Assembly (NCBI GenBank): GCA_022539475.1
Contig: VCMS01000008.1
Coordinates: 1 to 64,000, forward strand
Length of the DNA stretch: 64,000 nucleotides
From: Gracilaria domingensis
Taxonomy: Eukaryota; Rhodophyta; Florideophyceae; Gracilariales; Gracilariaceae
Direction of reading: 5' to 3'
Shown here piece after piece: positions 62,159-64,000 of this stretch. The notes under the pieces are model-generated. The model did not search any database and was not told the origin of the DNA. It worked only from the letters and a program-made list of their open reading frames with translations. The position numbers and the translations under genes were made by a program. Within the stretch, counting starts at the first letter, position 1; each line of letters starts with the position of its first letter.

Positions 62159-62435
62159 GACGCGCCGTCGAGATAGCCGTCGACAACGCCACCCCGCCCG
62201 CGGCGCCACCCCGCCCGTGGCGCCGCGCGCGCGCGCGCGCGCGCTCGCGATCCGCGCGGCGCGGGGGCGAGCTCCGGCGTGACGCGCGCGTGACGCGCGT
62301 GAGGCGGCGGCGCGCCGGCAGCGCGCGCACGTGACGGCGCACGTGGCGCGCCCGCGAGCTGCTTGTTTTGGTGGTCGGCGCGATGCGCGCGGCGCGCGGC
62401 GGCGGCGGCGGCGGCGGCGGGCTGCAGGCGGCACC
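62159..62435. promoter_or_regulatory. Divergent promoter region, extreme GC and GCGC runs
   Basis: 277 bases between the two divergent starts at 62158 and 62436. It is made largely of GCGCGC runs, with no TATA-like motif. Confidence 0.5.
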
Positions 62436-62506
62436 ATGTCGTCGGCGTCGACGAGCGCTTCGTCCGCGCCCGAGCCCGCGCCCGCGCCCGCGCCCGCGGC
62501 GGGCGC

Positions 62507-62537
<31 letters not shown>

Positions 62538-63007
62538 GCGGCGGCGAGCGAGGCGAGCGTGGCGGCGGAGATTCTGCGCGCGCTGCCGGACTGGCTCAAG
62601 CCGGGCGTGAGCGGCGGCACGCACGTGGTGCTGCGCGCCGTGCTGCTGCTGCTCAACGTGCTGCTGCTGTCGTTCGCCGCCATGCGCGTGCTGTCGCCGC
62701 ACTTTGAGATCATGTGGCTGCTGTGCGCCGCGCTCACCGCGTGCTACTTTGTGTACGTTGTGCGCGCCGCCTTTGATGCGCAAGCGCGCGCGCGACGCGC
62801 GCCGATGCTGACCGCGTTGCGCCGATGCGCGTTTGCGCGCCGCACAGGTTCATGGCGGAGATCGCCAAGCTGCACAAGCAGGCGGCGCCGGCGCGCGGCG
62901 ACGGCGCTGGCGCCGGCGCGGCCGCCGGCGCCAGCAGCGCCAGCAGCGCCGCCAGCGCGCCGCCGGCGCCCGCCGCGCCGACGCGCGACGACAAGAAACA
63001 AAACTAG
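62436..63007 (+). CDS. Pkr1-like V-ATPase assembly factor, one intron
   Basis: Exons 62436-62752 and 62848-63007 give 158 residues. The intron 62753-62847 (95 bases) has a strong donor GTACGT and acceptor CACAG, and splicing joins CYFV to FMAEIAKLHKQ in frame; unspliced, the frame turns into Arg-rich noise. An Ala/Pro-rich N-terminus precedes the conserved part: ILRALPDWLKPGVSGGTH, then two membrane segments (VLRAVLLLLNVLLLSFAA and FEIMWLLCAALTACYFV). That arrangement matches Pkr1/SMCO4-like ER proteins needed for V-ATPase assembly in yeast. The low-complexity C-terminus ends in DDKKQN. Confidence 0.7.
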
Positions 63008-63252
63008 GCGCGCGCGCGCGCCACTTTTTGAAATTTGGCCCACCCCACCGTGCGGCGCCCGCTTTGAACTTGCCCGATCCAACAGCCGCGCGCGCGCGCA
63101 CGTCCCCCTCCTGCCCGCGCCTCCCCCCCCCTCCCGCCCTTCCCCCCCCCGCGCGCGCTCGCAATGGGCGGCGGCACCACGCACGCGCGCAAGCACGCGC
63201 CGCCGCCGCGCGCGCAGTCGCCCGCGTGGGACACGCAGCGCCCGTACCTCAC

Positions 63253-64000
63253 GGCGAGTTCTTCATCCGCCGCGACGCGCGCTACATGCGCGCCACGTCG
63301 GCCAGCAGCTGGGAGCAGCGCTTCTCCATCAACCGCGACATGCTGCCCGCCTTCCTCGCCGAGTTCGCCACCACCGTGCTGCGCGCCGGCAAGTACCTCA
63401 ACGTGCTGCGCGAGTGCGACGTGCGGCTGCCGCCGCTGCCGCCCGCGCCGCACCAGTCGCTCACCGCGTGCGCGCCCGACCTGCTCGCGCCGGACGCGCG
63501 CCGCCGCATCTCCGCCTTTGTCACGCGCGCGTGCCACAGGGCCGCCGCCCACCTCATGCGCCACCTGTCGCAGACGGTGCGCATCCGCGAGCGGCTGCGC
63601 ACCTTGAGGGCGTACTTTCTGGACATTGCGCACGTGGAGCTGTCCAAGCCGCGCCCCATGGTGTCGAGGAGCCGCTTGGCCTCGCTGCTTGACATCTGCA
63701 TTCGCGCCGGCGTCAACCGCAACGATCAGTTTGCGGACGACGTCACGTGCGTTCTGGCGGACGACCATCTCGCTGCGGAGATTGCCAACGTGGACAACCC
63801 GCGACACCGCGACAACGGCGACGCCATCTCGGGCTACGAGGCGTTTGCGCGGGATTACAGGCTGGAGTGGCCGCTCAGCCTGGTCGTCTCCGAGACGGAG
63901 GTGCTCAAGTACCAGTTCTTGTTTCGCTACCTGTTCTACCTCAAGTACATCGAGCGCGAGCTCGAGCACTGCTGGAACCTGCACATGAGGGCCAAGCGAT
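63253..64000 (+). CDS. Gamma-tubulin complex component 2 (GCP2)-like, partial
   Basis: The frame is open from GEFFIRRD (63253) to the window end without a stop. It aligns with the middle of GCP2/Spc97 proteins: SWEQRFSINRDMLPAFL, AGKYLNVLRECD, LRTLRAYFL, WPLSLVVSETEVLKYQFLFRYLFY and ERELEHCW. GCP2 nucleates microtubules as part of the gamma-tubulin small complex. The 5' end is unresolved: an ATG at 63164 is out of frame, the first in-frame ATG is 63286, and the N-terminal several hundred residues of the family are not visible before the Pkr1-like gene. The conserved GDF-x-x-H-F block that normally follows RYFL is also absent. The 3' part lies outside the window. Confidence 0.75.

Noticed and set aside
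63164-63607. Frame from ATG 63164 as the GCP2 start
   Set aside because: It is out of register with the GCP2 motifs, and no GT-AG intron of suitable length links the two frames.
61013-63692. Very long Arg/Ala-rich open frames on both strands
   Set aside because: The GC-rich sequence lacks stop codons in most frames. Only the frames with family motifs (RsmI, Pkr1-like, GCP2-like) are supported.

Overview
The window reads as nuclear DNA of a eukaryote, probably a photosynthetic one and perhaps a red alga. Genes are mostly single-exon with a few short GT-AG introns. Transposons of four eukaryotic superfamilies fill much of it. One gene (34486-35388) resembles an NAD(P)-binding family I know from plants and algae, and another is a bacterial-type 16S rRNA methyltransferase with a presequence-like N-terminus. 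The eukaryotic assignment is firm; the lineage is inference.

Layout. At 0.1-2.1 kb lies an ATP-grasp/TauD-type fusion gene with a frameshift. From 2818 to 17864 there is a decayed hAT transposon with perfect 8-bp target duplications, into which a nearly intact chromodomain-bearing Ty3/gypsy element (3156-15416, LTRs differing at 2 sites) has inserted. A second, decayed relative lies reversed at 18.9-26.3 kb. Both carry an extra antisense gene between pol and the 3' LTR. At 27-32 kb are a possible spliced gene and a frameshifted CACTA/TNP2 transposase. At 32-36.6 kb are a coiled-coil protein, a ribulose-phosphate epimerase fragment, the plant/algal-type reductase-like gene and a hypothetical gene. 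At 36.9-44.6 kb are two broken copies of a Plavaka-like transposase, a foldback element made of a hairpin satellite, and clusters of perfect hairpins.

The most unusual block is 47.6-55.8 kb. A DPPYG-type DNA methyltransferase whose frame passes with a one-base shift into a SET-domain region runs leftward. A ParB-like-domain protein whose frame continues through a single TAG into an Fe(II)/2-oxoglutarate oxygenase-like region runs rightward. Between them sits a 633-bp foldback element made of nested inverted repeats. DNA methylation, histone-type methylation, ParB-type nucleotide or DNA chemistry and oxidative demethylation chemistry side by side suggest a chromatin or DNA-modification module, possibly mobile. 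This is inference. Flanking genes encode a spliced charged protein (44.6-47.1 kb), a membrane protein (56.0-57.2 kb) and a coiled-coil protein (57.9-58.7 kb).

From about 61 kb the base composition jumps to very GC-rich. This gene island holds a small ORF, the RsmI-type methyltransferase, a Pkr1-like V-ATPase assembly factor with one intron, and the start of a gamma-tubulin complex GCP2-like gene that runs off the right edge.
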